From the NCBI GenBank assembly GCA_038200385.1, contig JBBPYA010000189.1, forward strand, positions 1-11,235: 11,235 bases of DNA. The letters are read 5' to 3'. The stretch comes from JBBPYA01 sp038200385. GTDB lineage: Bacteria; Actinomycetota; Actinomycetes; Mycobacteriales; Geodermatophilaceae. The notes below the pieces were generated by a model that saw only the letters and a list, made by a program, of their open reading frames with translations, had not been told where the DNA came from and did not search any database. This document shows positions 1 to 7,190 of the stretch, one piece after another (position 1 is the stretch's first letter; the number at the start of each line of letters is the position of its first letter). Position numbers and translations under genes: made by a program.

Positions 1-29
1 GATCGTTGCATCGTGAGATCGGAGCACCC

Positions 30-536
30 ATGACCGCCGATGTCCCGGTCGATGTCGAGCGGCTGGCCGCCCGGCAGGCCCGGATCGCCGCGACGCACCT
101 GCGGGCCAAGCCGGACCGGCCACCCTCCAGCGCTCGCGGCGTACACCACGTCGCCCTCGTCAGCAGCGACGTCGAGACCACCGTACGGTTCTACCAGGAC
201 ATCCTGGAGTTCCCGCTGACCGAGGTGATGGAGAACCGCGACCTGCCCGGCTCCGCGCACTTCTTCTTCGACTGCGGCAACGGCAACGCCATTGCCTTCT
301 TCGACCTGCCCGGGGTCGATGTGGGCGCGTACGCCGAGGTGCTGGGCGGCCTGCACCATCTGGCGATCTCGGTCGAGCCGCAGCGGTGGGGGCGGCTCAA
401 GGCCAACCTCGACGCCGCGGAGGTCGACTACGCCCACGTCGACGAGGTGTCGCTGTACTTCCGCGATCCCGACGGCGCCCGCCTGGAGCTGATCGCCGAC
501 CCGCTCGGCCAGATGTACGGGTCGCCCGTCGTCTGA
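30..536 (+). CDS. VOC (glyoxalase/extradiol dioxygenase) fold protein
   Basis: Encodes 168 residues. A polar 36-residue N-terminal arm is followed by a single vicinal-oxygen-chelate module of two beta-alpha-beta-beta-beta repeats. The repeats open with GVHHVAL (H39/H40) and GLHHLAI (H109/H110), and the last strand carries YFRDPDG followed by RLELIAD with E153. His, His and Glu at these places match the 2-His-1-carboxylate metal site of the superfamily. The fourth ligand used by glyoxalase I appears absent: that strand reads NAIAFFD. A one-module protein of this kind may be a dioxygenase-like, isomerase-like or resistance enzyme, and the substrate cannot be read from sequence. I chose the ATG at 30 because GGAG lies five bases upstream. 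An in-frame TTG at 6 would add eight residues but has little visible upstream sequence. The gene stands alone and ends in a strong hairpin. Fold is confident, function is not. Confidence 0.88.
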   Translation: MTADVPVDVERLAARQARIAATHLRAKPDRPPSSARGVHHVALVSSDVETTVRFYQDILEFPLTEVMENRDLPGSAHFFFDCGNGNAIAFFDLPGVDVGAYAEVLGGLHHLAISVEPQRWGRLKANLDAAEVDYAHVDEVSLYFRDPDGARLELIADPLGQMYGSPVV

Positions 537-549
537 CGGTCCCCCGACC

Positions 550-605
550 TGCCGTGCTCATGGGGATCCGCCGGTCGGGAGCGGCGGACCCCCATGATCA
601 CGGCA
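550..605 (+). terminator. Long hairpin after the VOC gene (also one copy of a dispersed palindrome)
   Basis: Two 23-base arms (550-572 and 583-605) pair at 21 of 23 positions around a 10-base loop, starting 14 bases after the VOC stop codon. No T-run follows, which is common for terminators in high-GC actinomycetes. It sits between the VOC gene and the marR promoter, so a terminator or insulator role is plausible. The same sequence recurs in inverted orientation near 11003-11056, where no gene ends, so it may be a repeat element that only happens to serve as a terminator here. Confidence 0.6.
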
Positions 606-639
606 GTGCACCGGGCCGCGGGGAATAATCCCTGGCGAT

Positions 640-666
640 CCGGTATATAGTTGTATTGTGCATGCA
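640..666 (+). promoter_or_regulatory. Putative leaderless promoter and operator region of the marR-efflux operon
   Basis: This is a small AT-rich island in very GC-rich DNA. It contains TATATAGT, so a -10 box TATAGT at 646-651 would start transcription about seven bases downstream, at the GTG start codon at 658. There is no Shine-Dalgarno sequence upstream of that GTG, which fits a leaderless transcript. No convincing -35 box is visible. The perfect 8-base palindrome TGCATGCA (659-666) overlaps the start codon and lies in the same stretch. MarR proteins commonly bind palindromes overlapping their own promoter, so this is where self-repression would be expected. The operator itself is inference. 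Confidence 0.45.
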
Positions 667-1104
667 GCTAATCCGGAGACCGACGGTCAGGTGATCCTGG
701 CGGCGCTCACCCAGATCCTCGGCGCGTTCAAGCGTCAGGCCGGCGAGCAGAACCCGGCCACCGTCTTCCTGCTGCGCCACCTGCGCGAATCCTCCGGTGT
801 GCGGATCTCCGAGCTGGCCGAGGCCTCCCGGCTGGACGCCTCGACGGTGAGCCGGCACGTCAAGGCGTTGGAGGAGTCCTCCTACGTCAGCCGGGTCGAG
901 GACCCGGAGGACGGCCGCGCCTGTCTCGTGCAAATCACCGGCCGCGGGCGGGACTTGTACGACGCCGCCATGGCCGCCCGCCTGGGCGCGCTTGACCGGG
1001 CGCTGTCGGACTGGCCCGAGCACGACCGCTCGCAGCTGTCCGGCCTGATGGATCGTCTGGCGAAGGACTTGACCCACCCCCACGACGTACGGAGCAGTCT
1101 TTGA
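658..1104 (+). CDS. MarR-family transcriptional regulator
   Basis: Encodes 148 residues, the usual length for MarR proteins, which act as dimers of winged-helix subunits. The helix-turn-helix spans about residues 49-72 (ISELAEASRLDASTVSRHV), and is followed by the wing with the hallmark DPEDGR (82-87) and a strand ending LVQIT. The flanking helices (8-40 and 98-140) form the dimerisation domain. The GTG start has no ribosome binding site, but a -10-like box seven bases upstream suggests leaderless translation. The stop codon overlaps the TTG start of the following efflux gene by four bases (1101-1104), so the two are translationally coupled. The pairing is typical of a repressor of a drug exporter that is relieved when a ligand, often a phenolic compound or antibiotic, binds the dimer interface. 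The ligand is unknown. Confidence 0.92.
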   Translation: MHAANPETDGQVILAALTQILGAFKRQAGEQNPATVFLLRHLRESSGVRISELAEASRLDASTVSRHVKALEESSYVSRVEDPEDGRACLVQITGRGRDLYDAAMAARLGALDRALSDWPEHDRSQLSGLMDRLAKDLTHPHDVRSSL

Positions 1105-2684
1105 CCACCGAAGCCCCCCCGGGACCGGCGTACCTGTCCCACAAGCAGATCCTGGTCGTGATGGTCGGTGTGATGTCCGGCATGCTGCTGGCCGCGCTGG
1201 ACCAGAGCATCGTCGGTACGGCTCTGCCACGGATCACCAGCGAACTGGGCGGCCTGGACAAGCTGTCCTGGGTCGTGACGGCGTACCTGCTGACCGCGAC
1301 GGCGATGACCCCGCTGTGGGGCAAGATCTCCGACCTGTACGGCCGCCGGCTGATCTTCCAGGTCGCCATCAGCATCTTCCTGATCGGCTCGGCGCTGTGC
1401 GGCTTCAGCCAGAACATCGAGCAGCTGATCGCCTTCCGCGCGCTGCAGGGCATCGGCGGTGGCGGTCTGTTCTCGATCGCGCTGTCGATCATCGGTGACG
1501 TGGTCCCGCCCCGCGAGCGCGGTCGCTACGGCGGGTACTTCGGCGCCGTCTTCGGTGTGTCCAGCGTGGCCGGCCCGCTGCTGGGCGGGTTCTTCACCGA
1601 CGGCCCGGGCTGGCGGTGGATCTTCTACATCAACCTGCCGATCGGGATTGCCGCGCTGTTCATCACCTCGGCGGCGCTGAAGATGCCGGTGATCAAGCGT
1701 GAGCACTCCATCGACTACCTGGGCGCCGCCGCGATCATCGGCGCGGTCAGCTCGCTGCTGCTCTACCTCGACTGGCGGGGCCGCGACTACGGCTGGACGG
1801 AGGGGGGCGCGTTGGGCCTGCTGGCGCTTGCCCTCGCCCTGATCGGCGCGTTCATCCTGGTCGAACGGCGGGCGAAGGAGCCGATCATCCCGCTGCGGCT
1901 GTTTTCCAACGGCACCTTCCGGATCGGCAACATCTTCGGGTTCTGCGCCGGGATCGCGATGTTCGGGGCGATCATCTTCCTGCCGCTGTACCTGCAGGCC
2001 GTGCAGGGCTACTCCGCGACGCGCTCCGGCCTGGCCCTGATCCCAGTCGTCGCCGGCATCCTGACCTTCTCGATCGGCGCCGGCCTGATCATGACCAGGA
2101 CGGGGCACTACAAGCTGTTCCCGGTCGTCGGATCCGCCCTCATCGTCACCGCCCTGCTGCTGCTGACGACGCTGGGCGTGGACACGCCGTACTGGCACAT
2201 CGGGCTGTTCATGTTCGTCTTCGGCTCCGGCCTGGGCATGACCATGCAGCCCTTGGTCACAGCAATCCAGAACGACGTGCCGTACTCCGACATGGGCGCG
2301 GCCACCAGCTCGACGACGTTCTTCCGGCAGATGGGCGGCGCCATCGGTACGGCGGTGTTCGGGGCGGCGCTGACCAGCCGGCTCGCGGTGTACCTCGCCG
2401 ACTCCTTCGGCGGGGCGGCCCCGGGCGGGGCCGTGGACACGAACAACGTGCAGGCGATCCAGGCGCTGCCCGAGCCGATCAAGACGACCGTGCTGCAGGC
2501 GTTCTCCAACGCGCTGGACGACGTGTTCCTGATCGGGGTGCCGTTCCTGGTCCTGGCGTTCGTGGTGTCGCTGTTCCTCAAGGAGAAGCCGCTGCAGACC
2601 GGCAAGCCCGGCCCGCCGCAGGCGGTCTCCGCCGACCCCGGCGTCGCGGAGTCGCCGGTTCCGACCGCCACGGCCCGCCCTTAG
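1101..2684 (+). CDS. MFS transporter, DHA2 (EmrB/QacA) drug:H+ antiporter family
   Basis: Encodes 527 residues with a hydrophobic profile consistent with 14 membrane segments, the DHA2 pattern of proton-driven multidrug exporters in the cytoplasmic membrane. Visible family motifs are the acidic residue in helix 1 (LAALDQSIVGTALP, D34), motif A after helix 2 (GKISDLYGRR, 74-83), the helix 4 arginine (FRALQGIGGG, R113), motif C in helix 5 (GVSSVAGPLLGG) and the WRWIFYINLPIG signature (171-182). The C-terminal 30 or so residues are a polar Pro/Ala-rich tail. The TTG start is supported by GGAG at 1091-1094 with six bases of spacing, and by the four-base overlap with the upstream marR gene. Export of an antimicrobial or toxic compound under MarR control is the likely job. 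The substrate cannot be deduced. Confidence 0.93.
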   Translation: MTTEAPPGPAYLSHKQILVVMVGVMSGMLLAALDQSIVGTALPRITSELGGLDKLSWVVTAYLLTATAMTPLWGKISDLYGRRLIFQVAISIFLIGSALCGFSQNIEQLIAFRALQGIGGGGLFSIALSIIGDVVPPRERGRYGGYFGAVFGVSSVAGPLLGGFFTDGPGWRWIFYINLPIGIAALFITSAALKMPVIKREHSIDYLGAAAIIGAVSSLLLYLDWRGRDYGWTEGGALGLLALALALIGAFILVERRAKEPIIPLRLFSNGTFRIGNIFGFCAGIAMFGAIIFLPLYLQAVQGYSATRSGLALIPVVAGILTFSIGAGLIMTRTGHYKLFPVVGSALIVTALLLLTTLGVDTPYWHIGLFMFVFGSGLGMTMQPLVTAIQNDVPYSDMGAATSSTTFFRQMGGAIGTAVFGAALTSRLAVYLADSFGGAAPGGAVDTNNVQAIQALPEPIKTTVLQAFSNALDDVFLIGVPFLVLAFVVSLFLKEKPLQTGKPGPPQAVSADPGVAESPVPTATARP

Positions 2685-2779
2685 GTCCCGATCCGTGGAC
2701 CGGGCGTTCGGCCCCGCCACCACGACGGGAACGGGGCGGGAGCTGCCGCGGTTCGGTTCCGCCGCCGAGTGCCGCGGGC

Positions 2780-2989
2780 GCCGCGACGATCGTGCGGGTG
2801 GAGTCCGACTCCGACGGCGTCTACGAGGCGCATCTCGTGACCACCGACGGGCAGCGGCTGATCGTTGAGGTCGGCAGCGACTTCGCTGTCACCGGTACCC
2901 AGCAGGGTGGCGGTCCGGGCGGCGCTCGGCCCAGGGACGCTGGGTCGGGCGACTCCAGCGGCGGTACGTCGACGACTCCTGGCGGCTGA
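2780..2989 (+). pseudogene. 5'-truncated remnant of a PepSY-domain protein gene
   Basis: The frame reads ATIVRVESDSDGVYEAH, then DGQRLIVEVGSDFAVTG, then a Gly/Ser/Thr-rich tail ending at 2989. This matches the C-terminal half of the last PepSY repeat in common actinobacterial secreted or membrane-anchored proteins (pattern RVExDSDGVYEAH..DG..v.V...F.VTG, recalled from the family). What would precede it, a signal peptide and the first part of PepSY, is missing: upstream the frame is proline/arginine-rich with no ATG and soon meets the efflux gene. A GTG at 2792 could start a 65-residue peptide but has no nearby ribosome binding site. A decayed fragment is therefore more likely than a small gene. 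The break may mark a deletion, or the arrival of the efflux operon. Confidence 0.55.
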
Positions 2990-3004
2990 GCCGGCGGCGT
3001 CTCG

Positions 3005-3044
3005 CGTGGGTCCCGGTTGGCTGCCACGGCACCCGGGACCCACG
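3005..3044. terminator. Bidirectional terminator hairpin between convergent genes
   Basis: A perfect 12-base-pair stem, CGTGGGTCCCGG (3005-3016) with CCGGGACCCACG (3033-3044), encloses a 16-base loop. It lies between the plus-strand PepSY remnant and the end of the minus-strand membrane gene at 3101, where a shared terminator is expected. No U-tract follows on either strand. Confidence 0.6.
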
Positions 3045-3069
3045 GTCTGCGCTGATCGCTGGATCGGCG

Positions 3070-3084
3070 GGCCGACTGTCGGCC
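3070..3084. terminator. Second small GC-rich hairpin in the same convergent gap
   Basis: GGCCGA (3070-3075) and TCGGCC (3079-3084) form a compact six-base-pair stem with a three-base loop, 16 bases beyond the stop of the minus-strand membrane gene. Together with the larger stem at 3005-3044 it would make a tandem terminator for that gene. Short GC palindromes are common by chance in such DNA, so confidence is low. Confidence 0.3.
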
Positions 3085-3100
3085 GACCGTGACGGGTCGT

Positions 3101-3733
3101 TCAGCCCAGACTTTCCACGCCAGGCGGCGGGCCCTGCCGGAAGTCGTCCTCGGACTGCCAGCCGCCGCCGCTGCGTACCGTCCACGCGGCCAGCAGCAGG
3201 GCGGCCACCAGACTCGCGGCCAGCACCACCCCACGGCGCCGGCGACCTGGCACCGGAGTGGCGCGGTCCCCGCCCGGCTCACGGAGCCGGCCCGCCGGGA
3301 CGAACCGGCGGACACCGAGAATCCGGGCCAGCGGCATGAGGCGGGCCTGCAGGTGGATGCCCACCGCGACCGCCCAGACGACGAAGGCGGCCTGATGGAG
3401 GCTGAGCGCGTCCAGTTGCTGGCCGAGCACGGTCGCGGCCGAACTCCGGCTTGCCTCCGGCCCGACCAGGATCACCAGGTACCCCGAACCGAGCAGGGCG
3501 ATGGTGGACGCGATGACGACGGGACCCAGCACGCGCAGGGCCAATGGCGGCGGGCCGGCGGTGCGGTACGGCCGATTGCGGGAGTAGTAGCGGCCGAACC
3601 GCCAGGTGGTCGTGCCCATCTTGAGCAACGCCACCGGGACGAGCAGCGCGCCGATGAACAGGTGCCAGCTGATCAGGCCGCGGACGTCGATCAGGGTGAT
3701 GAGCTCGGCGACGCCGAACACCAGCAGCAGCAC
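3101..3733 (-). CDS. Cytochrome b-like multi-pass membrane protein (main frame of a frameshifted gene)
   Basis: This frame gives 210 residues with about five hydrophobic segments (about 1-15, 20-37, 66-90, 110-131, 167-185). The second carries ISWHLFIGALL (H24), and the fourth has SLHQAAF and VGIHLQARL (H113, H127). Membrane-embedded histidines in this arrangement resemble haem-b-binding cytochrome b561 or DUF4405-type proteins, though haem binding is inferred. A conserved-looking loop, WRFGRYYSRNRPYRTAGPPP, links helices 2 and 3. The tail is short and acidic. The frame opens with GTG at 3733 in the middle of the first membrane helix and has no sensible N terminus. The true N-terminal part with a strong ribosome binding site is in another frame at 3734-3897, so the gene appears broken by one missing base. 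The locus would encode about 265 residues if intact. Confidence 0.72.
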   Translation of the reverse strand: MLLLVFGVAELITLIDVRGLISWHLFIGALLVPVALLKMGTTTWRFGRYYSRNRPYRTAGPPPLALRVLGPVVIASTIALLGSGYLVILVGPEASRSSAATVLGQQLDALSLHQAAFVVWAVAVGIHLQARLMPLARILGVRRFVPAGRLREPGGDRATPVPGRRRRGVVLAASLVAALLLAAWTVRSGGGWQSEDDFRQGPPPGVESLG

Positions 3734-3897
3734 CCGGTCCAGGCCGTCAACCGGGCGTTGCCCGCGGGGCCGCCGGTCTGCGGCAGCACCGGGTCGTGGC
3801 GCTGGTCGCGTCCGATCGCCTCGGCCAGCAGGTCCAGAGCCAGCTTGGAGGCCCCTGTCGGTCCCGCCGGTCGGTCGACCTCCGCGGCCGCGGTCAT
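3734..3897 (-). pseudogene. N-terminal part of the frameshifted cytochrome b-like gene
   Basis: From an ATG at 3897 the frame encodes about 55 sensible residues: a polar stretch, then NARLTAWTG, which reads as the entry to the first membrane helix. It then turns into a Cys/Ser-rich nonsense tail that stops at 3691. The neighbouring frame continues smoothly with VLLLVFGVAELITLI from base 3733. One additional G in the GGG run at 3733-3735 would join the two without a gap. The fragment has a good ribosome binding site, which argues that it is the real start. It is either a genuine disabling frameshift or a base-calling error in a G run. Confidence 0.6.
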
Positions 3898-3900
3898 CGC

Positions 3901-3908
3901 TTCTCCCC
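3901..3908 (-). promoter_or_regulatory. Ribosome binding site marking the true start of the cytochrome b-like gene
   Basis: Read on the minus strand this is GGGGAGAA, with the GGAG core about five bases from the ATG at 3897. It is one of the best Shine-Dalgarno sequences in the window and favours 3897 over the internal GTG at 3733 as the original start. Confidence 0.6.
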
Positions 3909-4047
3909 GATCAGGGGTCGAGCGCTACCCGCCATGTCAGGCTCCGTCCACGTGCCGGGCGGCTAGGAGCGCCGAATCGTCCAGGCGCAGGGTGCCGGGT
4001 GAACCTGTGAACTTACTGTGCGTCGTCAGTGAGTCGGCAATGAACGG

Positions 4048-6408
4048 TCAGGCCGGGGAATCGAGCAGGGCGGCACTGGTGATGCGGTGCAGGGCGAACG
4101 TGCGCAGCTCCTCGACGTTCACATCGAACGCGCGTAGGTAGCCACCACCGATCGAGTCGATCTCCACGATGCGCTGCGAGGCCGATCCCTCGGCGTCGAT
4201 GTAGCCGAGCCAGACCGGGACCCGGTCGTAGTACGCGGTCTGCAGCAGTTCCAGGATCGTCGCCGTCGTCACCCCGGGAGCCCAGGACTGCAGGGGCGCG
4301 CCCCGAGCGTTGCGGGATGCCTTGTCCCCGGCCTGCATCTTTCGCACCACCTCGGCGAGCTGGGCGTCGGTGAGCCGGGCCGGACCGGGGCGGGCGGACG
4401 GCCGGCGCGGTGCGAGCCGGGCGGCGTTCGGGCGGCTGATGACGACGGTCCCGCTGGCGTCCTCGGCGACGGGGGCGTAGCCGGCCGCCCTCAAAGCCTC
4501 CAGCAGTCCCGCCACGGGGGAGGTGGAGATGAGCACGGTCGCCGCGATCCGGTGCAGCCGCAGGCCCTCGGCCCGACGGTCGACCAGCAGCTGGGCGATC
4601 AGCGCCTCGTCGTCGCAGCGCAGGTACGCCGTGGCGGCGCCCACCCGTAACCGCCCGTGCCGGCGTGCGACGTCCTCGATCAGGTAGCCCAACGCCTGCG
4701 GCACAGGGGTTCGCGACCGGGTGACGAACAGCTCCTGCAGCTCGGCCGCGGTGCGACCGGCGTCCAACGCCCGTCGTACCGAACGCTCGTCGACCCGGTA
4801 GACCGTGGCCCCGCCGGAGGACTCGATGTCGGCGACCAGCCCGATCTGGCGGGCCAGGTCGGGCTCGAGCGGTCCGGGCGCCACCACCGTCAGATCGGCC
4901 TGGACGAGCACGTGGTCGATCGGAGCAGGCAGCAGATCGGCAAGCACACCGGCCGGGTCGGCGTCGCCGCGCAACAGCGCGCGGCCGGGAGCGGCCAGCG
5001 CGCCCCGGCCCAGCAGCCCGAGGTGCTCGGCCTCGGTGACCACCGCATCGACCAGGTCCGGCCGTCCCGTGTGCCCGCGCCGCGGCGCGCGCCAGACCAG
5101 CTGGGCCACCAGGGATTCCGCGTCGGCCGCCGAACCGGCGGGCAACTCGCCGAGCACGTCGAGGGTGCGCCGGCGTACGGTCGCCGCCCAGGATCGCCCG
5201 ATGTCGTAGGACAGCGCGTTGAGGGTCTTGTCCCGGTCGTCCTTGGAGCCGATCAGGGCCGGCCAGCTGCCGAGGTCCACCCAGCCGGCGGCCAGCTCGG
5301 CCCAGCGCTGCGCCGGTGGACGGGCCGACCAGGTGTCGAAGGCGCGGGTCGGCAGCCATCGCGAGTCCGGGTCGGGCGACTGGTCGACCAGGCCGGCGGC
5401 GAACGCGACCTCCAGGTACAGCCCGACGAGCTCGACCGGCAGGTCCTTGGCCCTCGCAAGCCGCCGCAGCTCCCGGATGCCGAGCCCCCCGGAACGCAGC
5501 ACCGTGGGCGGATCCAGACCCATCGAGTCCAGCAGCGACTCCAGCTGGGACAGCACGATCCCCACCTGGCCGGCCGCCGTCTTGTCGACCGTGGACGGCC
5601 CGAGGTCGCTCGAGGACAGGGCCGGTGGGTGCAGCCTGCTGGGTCCGAGCGGTGCGTTGCCGCGCAGCGCGAAACCGACCTCGCGTGGCAGCTCGACGGT
5701 GTCCGGGCCGATGGCCACGATCAGGCCGCGGGCCAGCAGCCGCCGGACCGGGTTGCGTGCTTCGGCCAGTGTCACCGGCAGGTCCGCGTCGGGCAGTTGC
5801 CCGAGCGGCGGTCCCTCGTCGAGATGTCGGAGCACGGCCAGGTCGTCGGGCGCGCAGTCGGCAAGCAGCGCGGCGAGCCGGTCGGCATTCTCGAAGACCT
5901 CGACGAGCGCGTCGCTGTCGTCCCCGTCCTGGCCGAGCGCGCCGAGGATGGCCCGCAGCCGATCGTCGGGTGCCGCCCCGGCCAGCGTGCGGAACGGTCG
6001 GCCGAGCCCGGCCGGGTGCGGCGAGCTGACGTCCCGCACGCTGCCCACGACGTGCAGTTCCTCATCGCCGCCCCAGACGACGGCCAGCGCGAGCAGCCGG
6101 TCCAGGGCGCCCCGGAGGTCGCTGTCGGAGACCGCCGGACCGAGCAGGTCACGCAGCTCGGCGTACGTCGTGGTGGTCGAGGACAGCAGCAGGCCGTCCA
6201 GCACCTGCAGGCCAAACGCGTCCAGCTCCTCCAGCGCCCGACCGACCGAGACGCGGACCCCGATCCGCGCGGCCAGCACCCCCATGTCGGCCGGTGCCGG
6301 GACGGCGAGGTCCGTCCGGGTGCGCAGCAGGTCGACCAGCCAACCCTCGGACCGGGTGCGGAGCCAGTCCGAGAGGGTGCGCGGGCGGGTCGAGGACATC
6401 CGGCCCAC
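4048..6408 (-). CDS. Helicase-associated domain protein (XPB/Ssl2-like, Helicase_C_3) with WYL-like C terminus
   Basis: Encodes 786 residues, similar in length to the actinobacterial family that includes mycobacterial Rv0862c. No Walker A or DEAD/DEAH box is visible, so it is not itself a motor. The N-terminal 400 residues are helical, with repeated winged-helix-like character. Residues about 495-620 carry the family core: VQADLTVVAPGPLEPDLARQ, SRTPVPQALGYLIEDVARR and AYLRCDD. The last 70 residues (LLQTAYYDRVPVWLGYIDAEG, then LRTFALHRI) look like a WYL-type ligand or nucleic-acid sensing domain. In mycobacteria the homologue sits next to the XPB-type DNA repair helicase, so a DNA-repair or nucleic-acid role is plausible, but no helicase gene is present here. 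GTG at 6408 is preferred because GGAAAGG lies four bases upstream; ATG at 6399 is an alternative. It is divergent from the DUF3592 gene. Confidence 0.85.
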   Translation of the reverse strand: MGRMSSTRPRTLSDWLRTRSEGWLVDLLRTRTDLAVPAPADMGVLAARIGVRVSVGRALEELDAFGLQVLDGLLLSSTTTTYAELRDLLGPAVSDSDLRGALDRLLALAVVWGGDEELHVVGSVRDVSSPHPAGLGRPFRTLAGAAPDDRLRAILGALGQDGDDSDALVEVFENADRLAALLADCAPDDLAVLRHLDEGPPLGQLPDADLPVTLAEARNPVRRLLARGLIVAIGPDTVELPREVGFALRGNAPLGPSRLHPPALSSSDLGPSTVDKTAAGQVGIVLSQLESLLDSMGLDPPTVLRSGGLGIRELRRLARAKDLPVELVGLYLEVAFAAGLVDQSPDPDSRWLPTRAFDTWSARPPAQRWAELAAGWVDLGSWPALIGSKDDRDKTLNALSYDIGRSWAATVRRRTLDVLGELPAGSAADAESLVAQLVWRAPRRGHTGRPDLVDAVVTEAEHLGLLGRGALAAPGRALLRGDADPAGVLADLLPAPIDHVLVQADLTVVAPGPLEPDLARQIGLVADIESSGGATVYRVDERSVRRALDAGRTAAELQELFVTRSRTPVPQALGYLIEDVARRHGRLRVGAATAYLRCDDEALIAQLLVDRRAEGLRLHRIAATVLISTSPVAGLLEALRAAGYAPVAEDASGTVVISRPNAARLAPRRPSARPGPARLTDAQLAEVVRKMQAGDKASRNARGAPLQSWAPGVTTATILELLQTAYYDRVPVWLGYIDAEGSASQRIVEIDSIGGGYLRAFDVNVEELRTFALHRITSAALLDSPA

Positions 6409-6479
6409 GCTACCTTTCCGCCGGCCGGCGGACAGCTCGCTGCCGGGGCTGTGGATAGGGCGCCGCCTACGGTGTGCGG

Positions 6480-7190
6480 ATGGCCGAGAAGGTGGCGTGG
6501 GACTACCCGGCGACCCGGCAGGCCTGGCGGTCCTACCGCAATGCCGGTCTGCGCTGGCTCGGCGCGTCGGTCCTGTTCGCGGTGCTGGTCCTCGTCGTCG
6601 GGCAGCTGGTGATCGCCCGGTCGCAGCGGCTGCTCAACGAGGGTGCCGCCACGACGGCGACCGTGGTCGCGGCCGATGCGACGTCGGTGACGTTCAGGTA
6701 TGACGCGGACGGGGAGTCGCGCAGCGCCACCCTGGACATCGTGTCGGGCACCGAGTACGCCGTCGGCGACCAGGTCGAGGTCCGCTACGACCGCAACGAC
6801 CCCAACACGGCCCGGCTGCTGGCCGAGCCGAACCGGTTGCCCGGCGTGGGGCCGGCTCTGGTCGTCCTCGCCGTACTGGCCGTCGGGTTCCTGCCGATCG
6901 GCCTCGGCGTGCTGCGCCGGGCCTTGTTGTGGCAACGGGCGTTGCGCCGCGAGCCGTGGCAGCTGGCCCGGCTGCGCGCCCGGGTTCCGGTCGTCGAGCT
7001 CATCCCGGTCGACGGTCCCCCGGCCCGGGCCCGGCTGCAGGCCACCACCCGCTGGCGCAGCAAGACCGTGCAGGACCTCGACGGCCGCGAGGTGTGGATC
7101 CTGCCGGTCGGCCGCCATGATTTCGTCCTGACCGCGGACGGGACGGACGCCCTGTACGGCGCCCGCGCCCGGGCCGACGATCCCAACTGA
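6480..7190 (+). CDS. DUF3592 membrane protein
   Basis: Encodes about 236 residues with two membrane helices (about 26-46 and 124-145). The loop between them is a small beta-rich extracytoplasmic domain typical of DUF3592: TATVVAADATSVTFRYDADG, then GTEYAVGDQVEVRYDRNDP. About 90 residues follow the second helix, starting with an Arg-rich stretch and ending in a basic/acidic tail. Function of the family is unknown. Starts are uncertain: ATG at 6480 or an in-frame GTG at 6474 two codons earlier. Neither has a Shine-Dalgarno sequence. TACGGT at 6468-6473 could be a -10 box placing the transcript start at the ATG, which suggests leaderless translation. The gene shares a gap of about 70 bases with the divergent helicase-domain gene. 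Its stop codon falls inside the first copy of the palindrome cluster. Confidence 0.82.
   Translation: MAEKVAWDYPATRQAWRSYRNAGLRWLGASVLFAVLVLVVGQLVIARSQRLLNEGAATTATVVAADATSVTFRYDADGESRSATLDIVSGTEYAVGDQVEVRYDRNDPNTARLLAEPNRLPGVGPALVVLAVLAVGFLPIGLGVLRRALLWQRALRREPWQLARLRARVPVVELIPVDGPPARARLQATTRWRSKTVQDLDGREVWILPVGRHDFVLTADGTDALYGARARADDPN

Noticed and set aside
882..2723. Long minus-strand open frame of 613 codons opposite marR and the exporter
   Set aside because: It is antisense to two clearly real genes. Its translation is Arg/Gln/Asp-rich low complexity with no domain, as expected for a shadow frame in very GC-rich coding DNA.
3730..3740. Programmed -1 ribosomal frameshift at the G run in the membrane gene
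   Set aside because: The local sequence is not a canonical slippery heptamer and no stimulatory structure is evident. A one-base indel is simpler.
3999..4012. Tandem GTGAAC repeat separated by two bases, upstream of the cytochrome b-like gene
   Set aside because: Only two short copies with an 8-base period. No promoter elements could be placed beside it, so it may be chance.
3089..4141. 350-codon plus-strand frame over the membrane gene
   Set aside because: It is antisense to a protein with clear membrane segments and itself is Arg/Pro/Gln-rich without recognisable features.
4657..6703. Long plus-strand open frames opposite the helicase-associated gene
   Set aside because: The translations are Arg/Ser/Pro-rich without motifs, while the minus strand carries recognisable family motifs throughout.
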